A stretch of DNA of 64,000 nt from Bacteroidia bacterium (GCA_039924845.1 JBDTAC010000086.1:1-64000); one strand, 5' to 3'. Positions 17,138 to 26,502 are shown, counted from the stretch's first letter. Notes: a model not told the origin generated them from the sequence alone. A program made the numbers and translations.

Positions 17138-18417
17138 GACGCTAAAATGCTTGCAATTATTTTTGCCGATTTCAGCAAATCATCTTCTGTGTGGGCTTCT
17201 GAGACAAATCCGACTTCGTAACCAGAAGGTCCGAAATAAATTCCTTGTTCTAAAAGCAATGCGTGCATTTGTTTAAAATGAAACATACTCTCTGCATCAA
17301 TATCTTCGGCAGCTTGAATTTTTTCCTTGTCGGTAAAGGCAATCCAGAAAATACTTCCAATAGAAAATATTTTTATTTTGATTATTTCTAATTTTAAATT
17401 GGAATTAATTTCTGCGATTAAAAATTGTGTTTTTCGTTCTAAATCTTGATAAAAATTGGGCTTCAAACATTCAGTTAATTGCACAATTCCTGCTGCCATT
17501 GCCACTGGATTTCCGGATAATGTTCCTGCTTGATACACATCTCCATCAGGCGAAATTTTTTTCATTATTTCCGCACTCGCGCCATACATTCCAACTGGCA
17601 TTCCACCACCAATAATTTTTCCGTACGTAATAATATCTGGAGCAATTTTATAATGACCGGCAGCACCTTCAAACCCAATGCGGAAACCGCTTATCACTTC
17701 ATCAAAAATTAATAATGTCTCGTTTTCGGTACAAATGTTTCGCAAAAATTCTAAGAAACTTTTATCCTGCAAAAGCAATCCGTTATTGGCAGGAATCGGT
17801 TCAATAATTACACACGCAATTTTATTTTTAAATTGAGCGAATGCTTCTTCCACCGCTTTTTTATTGTTGAGCGGTACCACAATTGTTTCTTTCACAAATG
17901 CTTCGGGAACGCCAGCTGACGAAGTATTTCCGAACGTTACCAAACCTGAACCAGCTTTTACCAATAGGGAATCACTATGTCCGTGATAACAACCTTCAAA
18001 TTTTAAAATTTTATTTCGTTTTGTATAACCTCGCGCCAAGCGGATAGCAGACATAACCGCTTCTGTTCCGGAACTGACAAAACGAATTTTTTCAACATAT
18101 TTATTATTCGATAAAATGATTTCTGCCAACTGATTTTCGAGTGCCGTAGGCGCACCAAATGAACTTCCTTTTTCAACGGTTTTTTTAATTGCTTCCACTA
18201 CTTTTGGATGCGCGTGTCCTAAAATTAAGGGACCCCAAGAACAACAATAATCTATAAATTCATTTCCATCAGCATCCCAAATTTTACTGCCTTTTCCTTT
18301 TTCAATAAACAAAGGAGTTCCGCCAACAGAGCGGAAAGCACGTACTGGAGAATTCACTCCGCCCGGAAAATATTTTTTTGCTTTTTCGAAAAGTTCCGCT
18401 GATTTTTCCCGTTTCAT
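17125..18417 (-). CDS. hemL: Glutamate-1-semialdehyde 2,1-aminomutase
   Basis: A 430-residue PLP enzyme that converts glutamate-1-semialdehyde into 5-aminolevulinate in the C5 route of heme synthesis. Landmarks: the N-terminal KYFPGGVNSPVRAF, the SSGTEAVMSAIRLARGYT cofactor segment, DEVISGFRIG, and the PLP-lysine segment TYGKIIGGGMPVG. The start at 18417 (MKREKSAELF) is preferred to an upstream in-frame ATG at 18441, which would lie inside the minus-7 box. It is divergent from kynU with abutting promoter boxes and is followed by a methyltransferase gene. Its stop codon lies in a dispersed palindrome. Confidence 0.96.
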   Translation of the reverse strand: MKREKSAELFEKAKKYFPGGVNSPVRAFRSVGGTPLFIEKGKGSKIWDADGNEFIDYCCSWGPLILGHAHPKVVEAIKKTVEKGSSFGAPTALENQLAEIILSNNKYVEKIRFVSSGTEAVMSAIRLARGYTKRNKILKFEGCYHGHSDSLLVKAGSGLVTFGNTSSAGVPEAFVKETIVVPLNNKKAVEEAFAQFKNKIACVIIEPIPANNGLLLQDKSFLEFLRNICTENETLLIFDEVISGFRIGFEGAAGHYKIAPDIITYGKIIGGGMPVGMYGASAEIMKKISPDGDVYQAGTLSGNPVAMAAGIVQLTECLKPNFYQDLERKTQFLIAEINSNLKLEIIKIKIFSIGSIFWIAFTDKEKIQAAEDIDAESMFHFKQMHALLLEQGIYFGPSGYEVGFVSEAHTEDDLLKSAKIIASILASLKK

Positions 18418-18438
18418 AAGTGCTATCAATTTAGGCTG

Positions 18439-18454
18439 CAAATATATATCTTTG
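18439..18454. promoter_or_regulatory. Back-to-back minus-7 boxes of hemL and kynU
   Basis: The 16 bases CAAATATATATCTTTG hold two exact TAnnTTTG boxes with no base between them: TATATTTG on the minus strand (18439-18446) for hemL and TATCTTTG on the plus strand (18447-18454) for kynU. RNA polymerase probably cannot occupy both at once. Confidence 0.6.
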
Positions 18455-18508
18455 AGGCGTATAAATTTTCATAAACACGATTTTAAATTTCCAAAAAATA
18501 TTTTTTTG

Positions 18509-19777
18509 ATGACCTATAAAAATACGCTTGAATTTGCTTTGCAGCAAGACAAAGAAGATGCTTTAAATTCTTATCGTGAAAAATTTTATTTCCCGCAAAT
18601 GCACGGGCGCGAAGTAGTTTATTTTACAGGAAATTCACTCGGACTACAACCAAAATCTACGCAAGATGCTATTTTGAATGAGTTGGAAGATTGGGCTACT
18701 TTTGGTGTAGAAGGACATTTTCACGCACGAAATCCTTGGCTTTCGTATCATGAACAATTTGCGAAACCGCTCGCAAAAATTGTGGGCGCAAATCCTACAG
18801 AAATTATTGTGATGAACCAATTGACGGTGAATTTACATTTGTTGATGGTGAGTTTTTATCGTCCTACAAAAACGCGCTATAAAATTTTGTGCGAAGCAAA
18901 AGCATTTCCATCCGATCAATATGCCTTGACTTCGCAAATAAAATTTCATGGATTAAATCCAGATGATGCGATTATTGAAGTTTCTCCGCGCGAAGGCGAG
19001 CATTGCATTCGGCACGAAGATGTGTTGAAAGCCATCGAAGAAAATAAAAATTCTTTGGCGTTGATTTTAATTGGCGGTGTTAATTATTACAACGGACAAG
19101 TGTTCGATATGAAAGCAATTACCGAAGCTGGACACAAAGCTGGTGCTGTTGTTGGTTTCGATTTGGCGCACGCAGCCGGAAATTTAAAATTGCAGTTGCA
19201 CGATTGGAATGTTGATTTTGCATGTTGGTGCAGTTACAAATATTTAAACTCTGGTCCAGGTGGCGTTTCGGGCGTTTTTATTCACGAAAATAATTTGAAT
19301 AATCCGGAGACAATTCGTTTTGCAGGTTGGTGGGGGCACGATAAAAATTCGCGTTTTAAAATGGAAAAAGAATTTGTTCCGATGCCAACTGCCGAAGCTT
19401 GGCAAATGAGCAATGCGCCTGTTTTATCAATGGCTGCACACAAAGCTGCTGTTGCTATTTTTGATGAAGTAGGAATGGATGCGCTCACAAAAAAATCAGA
19501 AAAATTAACGGGATATTTAGAATTTGTGTTGGATGAAATCAATCAATCGCTGCTACAAAAATTAGAAATTATTACGCCACGCGATAAAAAACAAAGAGGG
19601 TGCCAACTTTCTATCATCGCACATGGACGCGGAAAAGAACTGTTCAACAAAATAACACAAGCCGGAGTAATTGCGGATTGGCGCGAACCAAATGTGATTC
19701 GTGTTGCTCCCGTTCCGCTGTATAATTCGTTTGAAGATGTTTTTAGATTCGGAGAAATTTTGAAAAATAATTTGTAA
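18509..19777 (+). CDS. kynU: Kynureninase
   Basis: A 422-residue PLP enzyme that cleaves kynurenine or 3-hydroxykynurenine to (3-hydroxy)anthranilate and alanine. Landmarks: YFTGNSLGLQPKST near the N-terminus, the FDLAHAAGN segment, the PLP lysine in WCSYKYLNSGPGG (Lys244), and HDKNSRFKME. The start is the ATG at 18509, which begins inside the end of an A/T-core palindrome; the upstream frame has no homology-like content. kmo follows after 10 bases, so the two steps are co-transcribed and act in the reverse order (KMO first). HaaO and ACMSD for the next steps are at 39.2-40.8 kb. Confidence 0.96.
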   Translation: MTYKNTLEFALQQDKEDALNSYREKFYFPQMHGREVVYFTGNSLGLQPKSTQDAILNELEDWATFGVEGHFHARNPWLSYHEQFAKPLAKIVGANPTEIIVMNQLTVNLHLLMVSFYRPTKTRYKILCEAKAFPSDQYALTSQIKFHGLNPDDAIIEVSPREGEHCIRHEDVLKAIEENKNSLALILIGGVNYYNGQVFDMKAITEAGHKAGAVVGFDLAHAAGNLKLQLHDWNVDFACWCSYKYLNSGPGGVSGVFIHENNLNNPETIRFAGWWGHDKNSRFKMEKEFVPMPTAEAWQMSNAPVLSMAAHKAAVAIFDEVGMDALTKKSEKLTGYLEFVLDEINQSLLQKLEIITPRDKKQRGCQLSIIAHGRGKELFNKITQAGVIADWREPNVIRVAPVPLYNSFEDVFRFGEILKNNL

Positions 19778-19787
19778 AAAATAAAAA

Positions 19788-21140
19788 ATGAGTAAGAAAA
19801 TAACCATTGTTGGAGCAGGATTAGTAGGTTCTTTATTATCCATTTATTTGGCAAAGCGCGGACATAAAATATCGCTTTTCGAACGGAGATCGGATATGCG
19901 AAAATCACAATTGTCTGCCGGAAAATCTATTAATCTCGCGTTGAGCGACAGAGGTTGGAAAGGTTTGGAAGGTATTGGAATTGCGGATGAAATAAAAAAG
20001 ATTGCCATTCCGATGTACGGGCGTTTTATTCATCACAAAGATGGTTCAACGGCTTATCAACCTTATGGAAAAGAGAATCAAGCAATTTATTCTGTTTCGC
20101 GTGCCGAAATAAATATGCGCTTAATAGATTTGGCGGAGCAACAGGAAAACGTAAAAATTTATTTTGACGAACGTTGCACGCACATTGATAAAAACGCGTT
20201 GGAAACAGAATTTGAAAATGCCGAAACAAAAAAAATAACGAAACAAAAAAGTGATTTGCTTTTTGGATCAGATGGCGCCTTTTCCGCTTCACGCTTGGCA
20301 ATGCAATTACACAGCGACCGATTTGAATACAACCAACATTATATTTCCGCAGGTTATAAAGAGTTAATTATTCCGCCGGGTGAAAATGAAAAATTTCTTA
20401 TCGAAAAAAATGCTTTACACATTTGGCCTCGTGGAAGCTTTATGATGATTGCACTTCCGAACTTAGACGGGAATTTCACTTGTACTTTATTTCTTCCTTT
20501 TGAAGGAGAAAAATCGTTTGAAAAATTAAAAACAGATGAACAAATTCTCAATTTTTTTAACGAAGAATTCCCAGATGCCGTTCCGCTAATGCCGACATTG
20601 TTACAAGATTTCAAGCAAAATCCAGTTGCTTCCTTGGTTACTGTAAAATGTTTTCCTTGGACGTTTGACGAAAAAATTGCTTTGATTGGCGATGCGGCTC
20701 ACGCCATTGTGCCGTTTTACGGACAAGGCATGAACTGCGGTTTTGAAGATTGTGTAGTGTTAAATAATTTGATGGAAAAATACGCTGAAAATTGGGAAAC
20801 TATTTTTCACGAATATGAAAATTTACGTAAACCGGATGCCGATGCCATTGCCGATTTAGCGATTATGAATTTTGTGGAAATGCGCGATAAAACGGCTGAT
20901 CCAAAATTTTTAGTACAGAAAAAAATTGAAGCGCGTTTCAGTCAAAAGCACCCTGACAAATGGATTCCACTTTATTCGATGGTTACGTACAATCCGCAAA
21001 TACGCTATTCTACTGCTTTACGCGAAGGTGAAAAACAAGAACGCATTATGCAAAAAGTGATGAAGCTCGAAAATATTGAGCAAAAATGGGACAGCGATGA
21101 AGTAGAAAATTTGATGTTGGAAAATTTGAAAAAAGCTTAA
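19788..21140 (+). CDS. kmo: Kynurenine 3-monooxygenase
   Basis: A 450-residue FAD monooxygenase that hydroxylates L-kynurenine with NADPH and O2. Landmarks: the N-terminal dinucleotide fold (VGAGLVGS, Gly9-Gly14), the GKSINLALSDRGWKGL substrate-side segment, the FAD motif IGDAAHAIVPFYGQGMNCG (about residues 298-316), and a C-terminal helix that in this family contacts the membrane or substrate. Length is normal. It lies 10 bases after kynU in one operon. A short gap with no terminator follows, then a convergent beta-lactamase-fold gene. Confidence 0.96.
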   Translation: MSKKITIVGAGLVGSLLSIYLAKRGHKISLFERRSDMRKSQLSAGKSINLALSDRGWKGLEGIGIADEIKKIAIPMYGRFIHHKDGSTAYQPYGKENQAIYSVSRAEINMRLIDLAEQQENVKIYFDERCTHIDKNALETEFENAETKKITKQKSDLLFGSDGAFSASRLAMQLHSDRFEYNQHYISAGYKELIIPPGENEKFLIEKNALHIWPRGSFMMIALPNLDGNFTCTLFLPFEGEKSFEKLKTDEQILNFFNEEFPDAVPLMPTLLQDFKQNPVASLVTVKCFPWTFDEKIALIGDAAHAIVPFYGQGMNCGFEDCVVLNNLMEKYAENWETIFHEYENLRKPDADAIADLAIMNFVEMRDKTADPKFLVQKKIEARFSQKHPDKWIPLYSMVTYNPQIRYSTALREGEKQERIMQKVMKLENIEQKWDSDEVENLMLENLKKA

Positions 21141-21146
21141 TGCTTC

Positions 21147-21782
21147 TTAAACCAAAAACGGATTATTCATTCGCTCAAAACCAATGGTGGTTGGTTTTCC
21201 GTGTCCTGAATAAACGGTTATGTCATCTTCCAAAATCAATAATTTTGTTTTGATACTTTCAATAAGTGTTTCGTAATTTCCTCCCGGAAGGTCTGTCCTA
21301 CCAATGCTTCCATAAAATAAAACATCTCCCGAAATAAGTATTTTTTTCGCTTTATTGTAAAAAGAAATACTTCCTGGCGAATGTCCAGGCGTAAATAAAA
21401 TATCAAGCGAAGTGTTCCCGAAAATTATTTTTTCGCTTTCAGTTAAAAGCTGAATCGGTTCCGGAGAAGGCTCTGTTTCTACTCCGTACATTTGTCCAAC
21501 TCGTTCCAGCGAATGTAAAATTTCCAATTCGTTTGAATGAATTTCTAAACCAATTTTATATTTTTCAGAAACAAATTTATTTCCCAAAACGTGATCAATA
21601 TGACAATGCGTGTTGATGAGTTTTACAGGATTTAATTTTTCTTTTTCGATGTAATCGCTGAGAATTTTTTTTTCAGATGCGTTGCTGCAACCTGGATCTA
21701 CAATAATACATTCCTTGGTTTCATCAAAAATGATATATGTATTTTCCTGAAAAGGATTTAATGTAAAGGCTTTTATTTGCAT
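21147..21782 (-). CDS. MBL-fold metallo-hydrolase (glyoxalase II-like)
   Basis: A 211-residue metallo-beta-lactamase-fold protein. The metal site is visible as THCHIDHVLG (H-x-H-x-D-H), FTPGHSPGSIS (third His), SGDVLFYGSIGRTDLPGG (bridging Asp) and YSGHGKPT (last His). This short form, without the C-terminal glyoxalase II substrate domain, is common in Bacteroidota; it hydrolyses thioesters or acts on persulfides, but the substrate cannot be told. It is convergent with kmo (6 bases apart). The hairpin repeat at 21826-21846 is upstream. Confidence 0.85.
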   Translation of the reverse strand: MQIKAFTLNPFQENTYIIFDETKECIIVDPGCSNASEKKILSDYIEKEKLNPVKLINTHCHIDHVLGNKFVSEKYKIGLEIHSNELEILHSLERVGQMYGVETEPSPEPIQLLTESEKIIFGNTSLDILFTPGHSPGSISFYNKAKKILISGDVLFYGSIGRTDLPGGNYETLIESIKTKLLILEDDITVYSGHGKPTTIGFERMNNPFLV

Positions 21783-21825
21783 TTGAAAAATTTATTTTTT
21801 TATAGTTAAAGAGCCTCATCCTCAG

Positions 21826-21846
21826 CCCTTCTCCAAAGGAGAAGGG
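21826..21846. repeat. Dispersed CCCTTCTCC hairpin
   Basis: A perfect 9-bp stem (CCCTTCTCC, loop AAA, GGAGAAGGG) preceded by GCCTCATCCTCAG. The core is shared with the shorter hairpin at 2323-2339. From memory, phrases of this kind recur between genes in many Bacteroidota; this was not checked. Confidence 0.7.
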
Positions 21847-21874
21847 AGACGTTATGCAATCGGCTTTTTTTTGT

Positions 21875-22158
21875 TTATTTCCTTTTTATTCCATAGTATG
21901 CGTATGTCAGCCCTGTTATTATTACCCATATGATTAAAAAAACCACAAACACTGCTAAATACTCCCATCCATTACCAGCACAGTATAACCAACACCAAAA
22001 ATAATAATAGCGGGCAAAGTATAAATCATTTCAAATATCTGTCTAAATAAATTTTCATTAGTTGCATCCATAAAACCATAAAAAGACCAAATACAGGATG
22101 TTGAAAAATACAATGAAGTAATTATAAAAGATGTCAATATAATTTTCTTATGCTTCAT
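21875..22158 (-). pseudogene. Small membrane protein gene with a probable frameshift
   Basis: From the ATG at 22158 the frame encodes 67 residues with two hydrophobic segments, ending MDGSI. Just before that stop the next frame is open and reads GWEYLAVFVVFLIIWVIITG, then LTYAYYGIKRK and a TAA at 21875-21877: a third membrane helix with a positively charged tail, which looks genuine. A single shift near 21970-21990 would join them into a protein of about 94 residues. This could be a real mutation, an assembly error, or rarely a programmed shift; no slippery heptamer stands out. Function unknown. Confidence 0.55.
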
Positions 22159-22328
22159 TTTTTGTTAAATGTGGTAACTAAACGTCCCGTTTATCTCATA
22201 AATTCCAGTACGAATATACTAATTTTACTTGTATTTTATTGCTTACAAAATTAGGTAATTTTTCATCTAATTCTTTCCTAATTTGAAATCCAAAAATCCT
22301 TAGTAACTTAGTCGCTTAATTTTTTTTG

Positions 22329-25300
22329 GTGAAAAAATATTTTTTTGATACGCCTTTTTCTGCATCGCAATTTGCGCTCCAATTTTCAAGCATTTTTTTG
22401 TTGTGTATTTTATTTTTTTCATCTCCTGCAAAAGCGCAATTTTACACAGGTTCTCAGCAAGATTTCGGACAAAACCGCGTGCAATACGAACCTTTTTTAT
22501 GGACGTATTATTCGTACGATAAATACGATGTTTATTTTTATCAAGGCGGAAAGGAAATCGCTTCTTATGTCTCTCAATCTGCGAAAAAAAACTTAATACA
22601 ATTGCAAGCTTTGTTTGATTATCAATTGGACAACAAGGTTGAATTTTTAGTGTACAACAAACAATCAGAATACCAGCAAAGTAATTTAGGATTATCTTCG
22701 GAAGAGGCATACAATACGGGCGGTGTAACGCATTTTGTGGGTTCTAAAATCCCACTTTATTTTGATGGTGATTATTTACATTTAGATCAACAAATACGTG
22801 CAGGCATGGCGCAAGTGCTTCTCAATCAGATGATGTTCGGCGGCAATTTGAAAAACATGTTGAAAAATTCGACGCTGCTTGCTTTGCCCGATTGGTTTAC
22901 GGAAGGCTTGATTTCATACGCTTCTACGGGTTGGAACGTAGATATAGACAATCGTGTAAAAGATGGAATTTTATCCGGCAGGTACAATAAATTTAATCGT
23001 CTTACTGGCTTAGATGCGCTTTACGCAGGGCATTCCATTTGGAAATACATTGCAGATACTTATGGAGAAGCTGTGATTTCAAATATTTTATACATGACGA
23101 AAGTAAGTCGTAGCGTGGAAAATTCTTTTTTATTTGTATTGGGAATTTCTACGAAAGATTTAGCGCACGAATGGCTCTACTCTTATCACAATCAATATTT
23201 GAAATTGGATAGCATTCAAAAAAATCCAACCAATTTGCCTTTATTAAAAAAACCAAAAGTAGCTCGCATTTATTATAATTTAAAAATTAGTCCGGATGGG
23301 CAATACGCAGTTTATACAACGAATGAACTCGGTCAGCAAAAAATTTGGTTGTACAATATGCAAACCAAAAAAGCGAAGAGAATTTGGAAAGCTGGCTATA
23401 AATTAAATCGTGTTATTGACGTTTCTTATCCTTTATTGGCGTGGCATCCAACCGGAAAACTTTTTTCTATCATTACGGAAAAAGAAGGAAAATTAATTTT
23501 GTCCACCTACACGATTGAAACCAGAAAAATGGCTTCGCGAAGAATTGTAAACTTTGATAAGATTTTAGATTTCTCTTATTCGGATGACGGAACTAAATTT
23601 GCGATGTCGGCAGTGCAACACGGGCAATCTGATATTTTTGTTTTCACCGTTGCTTCCAATGGATACGAACAAATTACGAACGATGTGTACGACGATTTAC
23701 ATCCGAGATTTATTCATCATTCCAAAGGAATTATTTTCACTTCCGATCGTAGCAACGACACCCTAAAAACGTTGAAGCCGAATGATTATCACGGAATGCA
23801 GAAAAACGACGACGTGTTTATTTACAATTACGCTTCGCATTCCAACGTATTAAAACGCATTACCAATACGCCTGATATTGACGAAACATATCCTGCGGAT
23901 TATGACAGTTCGCACATTTGTTTTTTGAGTACTGCGAATGGAATTCGGAATCGTTATGTTGCCGGAATAGACAGTGTGATTAGTTATATTGATACTTCCG
24001 CTCATTATCGTTACGTAGTAAAATCATTTCCAATTACGAATTATTCAAGAAATATTGAAGAACAAGAAGTGAATTTAACTGCTAATAAATATACGGAAAT
24101 TATTTTTGACAAAGGAAAATATTTATTGGAAGTGGGCGATTTAAAACCATTTACATCACTCACGCCAATGGATTTGAGAAATACCGATTATCGCAAACAA
24201 CAACTTTTTGACGACAAAAGACCAATTGGCAATAAGGTTCATCCTGAAAAAACAACTACCCCCTCCCCTACAAAAATACAAGTTACCACCATTGATTTGT
24301 CGCACCCACAGCAGGATACCGCTACTCATCCTAAAATTAATATTGATGATTATTCTTTTGATGACACTCCTCAACAACAAGCGGAGAAGTCTAAATTGCA
24401 ACAACTTCAACAGAAAAAGGATACTTCTCAAACCGTTCAAAATAAAATTAAAGTTCAGAAAAAGGATTCTGTGAATCCTTTTAAACTTTCGTTGACCAAT
24501 AATTATCGCATCACCTATTCGCCCGATTACATCGTAACACAAATTGGAAATAATTTTTTAAACAGCACCTACCAAACCTTTACAGGCGGCGGAAGTCCGA
24601 TTTATTTGAATCCGGGATTTTCTGGCTTTTTTAGTGTTTCGCTGAGTGATTTATTTGAAGATTATCGCATCACTGCAGCCATGCGCCTTTCCGGCGATTT
24701 TAATAGCAATGAATATTTGCTGAGTTATGAAACTCGCGTGAATCGTTGGGATAAACAACTTGTTTTTCACCGACAAGCTTTTCTGGGAATCAATGGTAAT
24801 AACGGATTGGAGAAAATTTACACCAATGATGCGCATTATGTGTTGAAATATCCATTTAGCGAAGTAGCTTGTATTAAAGGAACGGCGGGCTTCCGAGAAG
24901 ATCAATTGGTAACATTGGCAGTAGACGATCCAAGTTTGCAGCAACCAAATGCCTACCAAACATGGGGTAATCTGAAATTGGAATATATTTTTGATAATAC
25001 CATTAACAAAGGATTAAATTTATACAATGGCTTTCGCGGAAAAGTTTTCGGAGAATTTTACCGTCAAATCAATCAAGCCAATACCAATATGTTTGTGGTA
25101 GGTTTTGACGCGCGTTATTATCAAAAAATTCACCGTGATTTTATTTGGGCAAATCGTTTTTCGGGCAGCACTTCTTTCGGACAAGAAAAATTAATTTATT
25201 ATATGGGCGGTGTGGACAATTGGTTTTCGCCCAGTTTTAATACAAATATTAATATTGCAACCGACCAAAATTATGCCTACCAAACCTTGGCAACTCCTTT

Positions 25301-25691
25301 GCGTGGCTTCAACCAGAATATTCGAAACGGAAATTCTTTCCTGCTTTATAACAGTGAATTGCGTTTCCCGATTTTTAAATACTTTGCCAATCGCCCTTTG
25401 CGTTCGGATTTCATCAATAATTTCCAAATCATCGGCTTTACGGATATTGGAACTGCTTGGACAGGCCCTTCGCCGTATTCCGCCACCAATTCACTTAACA
25501 CAACCATTATTCCTGGCAACCCTATTACCATTACATTGCAAACACAACAAAATCCAATTGTTGGTGGTTACGGATTTGGTTTACGTAGCCGTATATGGGG
25601 TTATTTTGTGCGCGTAGATTGGGCTTGGGGTGATGTGGATGGCGTGATTCAGCCAGAAATTACATATTTATCTTTTAGTCTAGATTTTTAA
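22329..25691 (+). CDS. Outer-membrane protein: inactive Peptidase-MA domain, TolB-like propeller, BamA-like barrel
   Basis: About 1120 residues, starting at GTG 22329 (or TTG 22326). A signal peptide ends at PAKAQ (about residue 37). Residues 50-290 resemble the Peptidase MA family: LPDWFTEGLISYAS keeps the third zinc ligand region, but the place of H-E-x-x-H reads AGMAQ, so it is probably not a protease. Residues about 310-560 are PD40/TolB-like propeller repeats (SPDGQYAVYTTNELG), then a low-complexity P/Q/K linker, then a C-terminal beta-barrel ending YLSFSLDF, the typical outer-membrane ending. A dispersed palindrome encodes the first residues (KKYFFD). It overlaps the next gene by one base. 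Confidence 0.75.
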   Translation: MKKYFFDTPFSASQFALQFSSIFLLCILFFSSPAKAQFYTGSQQDFGQNRVQYEPFLWTYYSYDKYDVYFYQGGKEIASYVSQSAKKNLIQLQALFDYQLDNKVEFLVYNKQSEYQQSNLGLSSEEAYNTGGVTHFVGSKIPLYFDGDYLHLDQQIRAGMAQVLLNQMMFGGNLKNMLKNSTLLALPDWFTEGLISYASTGWNVDIDNRVKDGILSGRYNKFNRLTGLDALYAGHSIWKYIADTYGEAVISNILYMTKVSRSVENSFLFVLGISTKDLAHEWLYSYHNQYLKLDSIQKNPTNLPLLKKPKVARIYYNLKISPDGQYAVYTTNELGQQKIWLYNMQTKKAKRIWKAGYKLNRVIDVSYPLLAWHPTGKLFSIITEKEGKLILSTYTIETRKMASRRIVNFDKILDFSYSDDGTKFAMSAVQHGQSDIFVFTVASNGYEQITNDVYDDLHPRFIHHSKGIIFTSDRSNDTLKTLKPNDYHGMQKNDDVFIYNYASHSNVLKRITNTPDIDETYPADYDSSHICFLSTANGIRNRYVAGIDSVISYIDTSAHYRYVVKSFPITNYSRNIEEQEVNLTANKYTEIIFDKGKYLLEVGDLKPFTSLTPMDLRNTDYRKQQLFDDKRPIGNKVHPEKTTTPSPTKIQVTTIDLSHPQQDTATHPKINIDDYSFDDTPQQQAEKSKLQQLQQKKDTSQTVQNKIKVQKKDSVNPFKLSLTNNYRITYSPDYIVTQIGNNFLNSTYQTFTGGGSPIYLNPGFSGFFSVSLSDLFEDYRITAAMRLSGDFNSNEYLLSYETRVNRWDKQLVFHRQAFLGINGNNGLEKIYTNDAHYVLKYPFSEVACIKGTAGFREDQLVTLAVDDPSLQQPNAYQTWGNLKLEYIFDNTINKGLNLYNGFRGKVFGEFYRQINQANTNMFVVGFDARYYQKIHRDFIWANRFSGSTSFGQEKLIYYMGGVDNWFSPSFNTNINIATDQNYAYQTLATPLRGFNQNIRNGNSFLLYNSELRFPIFKYFANRPLRSDFINNFQIIGFTDIGTAWTGPSPYSATNSLNTTIIPGNPITITLQTQQNPIVGGYGFGLRSRIWGYFVRVDWAWGDVDGVIQPEITYLSFSLDF

Positions 25692-26080
25692 TGACACACG
25701 CAAAAACAAAACATACAAGTACAAAAACGTGGATGATCCTCATCGCTATCGGGCTTACAGCTGGGGCTTTAAGTGGATTGATTGGCATTGGCGGTGGAAT
25801 TATTATTGTGCCATCGCTTGTTTTTTTTCTCGGATTTTCTCAACACGAAGCACAAGGTACCAGTATCGCCCTCATGCTTCCACCCATCGGAATACTTGCT
25901 GTCTATAATTATTATAGTTCCGGAAATTTGAATGTGAAATACGCCATTATCATTGCTTGTGCTTTTGTAATCGGTGCTTTTTTCGGATCAAAAATGGCGA
26001 TTGCAATGGACGAAAAAAAAATTAAAAAAATATTTGGTGTCCTGATGTTGGTAATTGCCGTGAAAATGTTTTTTTCCTAA
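25691..26080 (+). CDS. TSUP/TauE-SafE transporter, half-size
   Basis: A 129-residue inner-membrane protein with four hydrophobic helices. GLIGIGGGIIIVPSLVFFLGFSQHEAQGTS is written across residues 29-58 and contains the glycine-rich signature of the TSUP (sulfite exporter) family. Full-length members have about 250 residues in two repeats; single-repeat forms presumably dimerise. Substrates in the family are sulfite, sulfoacetate or other organic anions; none can be assigned. The ATG overlaps the stop of the preceding outer-membrane protein gene (TAATG), so the two are coupled, though no functional link is clear. Confidence 0.8.
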   Translation: MTHAKTKHTSTKTWMILIAIGLTAGALSGLIGIGGGIIIVPSLVFFLGFSQHEAQGTSIALMLPPIGILAVYNYYSSGNLNVKYAIIIACAFVIGAFFGSKMAIAMDEKKIKKIFGVLMLVIAVKMFFS

Positions 26081-26120
26081 AAAAGGTGTTTGAAAAAATA
26101 ATTTTTCAAACACCTTTTTT
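26079..26120. terminator. 42-bp palindrome, bidirectional terminator
   Basis: Nineteen-base arms (A-run, GGTGTTTG, A-run) pair around the centre ATAA and carry T-runs at both ends. It begins at the stop codon of the TSUP gene. The core GAAAAAATAATTTTTC is a variant of the dispersed family. Confidence 0.8.
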
Positions 26121-26137
26121 GGTCTTATTTTTTCTCT

Positions 26138-26158
26138 TCAAAAAATTATTTTTTCGAC
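26138..26158. repeat. A/T-core palindrome holding the stop of the cytochrome gene
   Basis: CTTCAAAAAATTATTTTTTC plus one base. The stop codon of the minus-strand gene is inside (26146-26148, TAA), and the last codons of that gene read out the other half of the palindrome as SKK. Confidence 0.65.
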
Positions 26159-26502
26159 TGCATTATCATCACATAACGCTGTGTTTCTTTATATTCCTGA
26201 TCGCTTAATTTGGCTTTCTTTGCCATTTTCGGGAAAATATCATTCCATTGATCTACGGTAAATTTATTGGGGATTTTCAACTTATGGCATTCTCCACATT
26301 TTGCGGTATAGGTATGGTATCCCTGTTGCAAATCATCCGAAGTTAAATCGCTATACTGTATTTGACCGCGCTGTAAATCATCGGCTGTAGGTGCATCCGC
26401 CGAATTTGTATTTTCTTTAACTATTTTTTTGGTGGTGGTACAAGCATGTAATACGAGCATTGAAATACTGATGAAAAAAATTGCTTTTGTTGCTTTCTTC
26501 AT
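26146..26502 (-). CDS. Lipoprotein c-type cytochrome
   Basis: A 118-residue protein with a lipoprotein signal (FISISMLVLHAC, acylated Cys near residue 21) and one heme c attachment site C-G-E-C-H (about residue 71). The methionine ligand may be Met87 or Met98. It contains a duplicated phrase, TADDLQRGQIQYSDLT and TSDDLQQGYHTYT. It is probably anchored on the periplasmic face and acts as a small electron carrier. The last three codons and the stop lie in the palindrome at 26138-26158. It is downstream of the binding-protein gene with about 45 bases between. Confidence 0.82.
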   Translation of the reverse strand: MKKATKAIFFISISMLVLHACTTTKKIVKENTNSADAPTADDLQRGQIQYSDLTSDDLQQGYHTYTAKCGECHKLKIPNKFTVDQWNDIFPKMAKKAKLSDQEYKETQRYVMIMQSKK

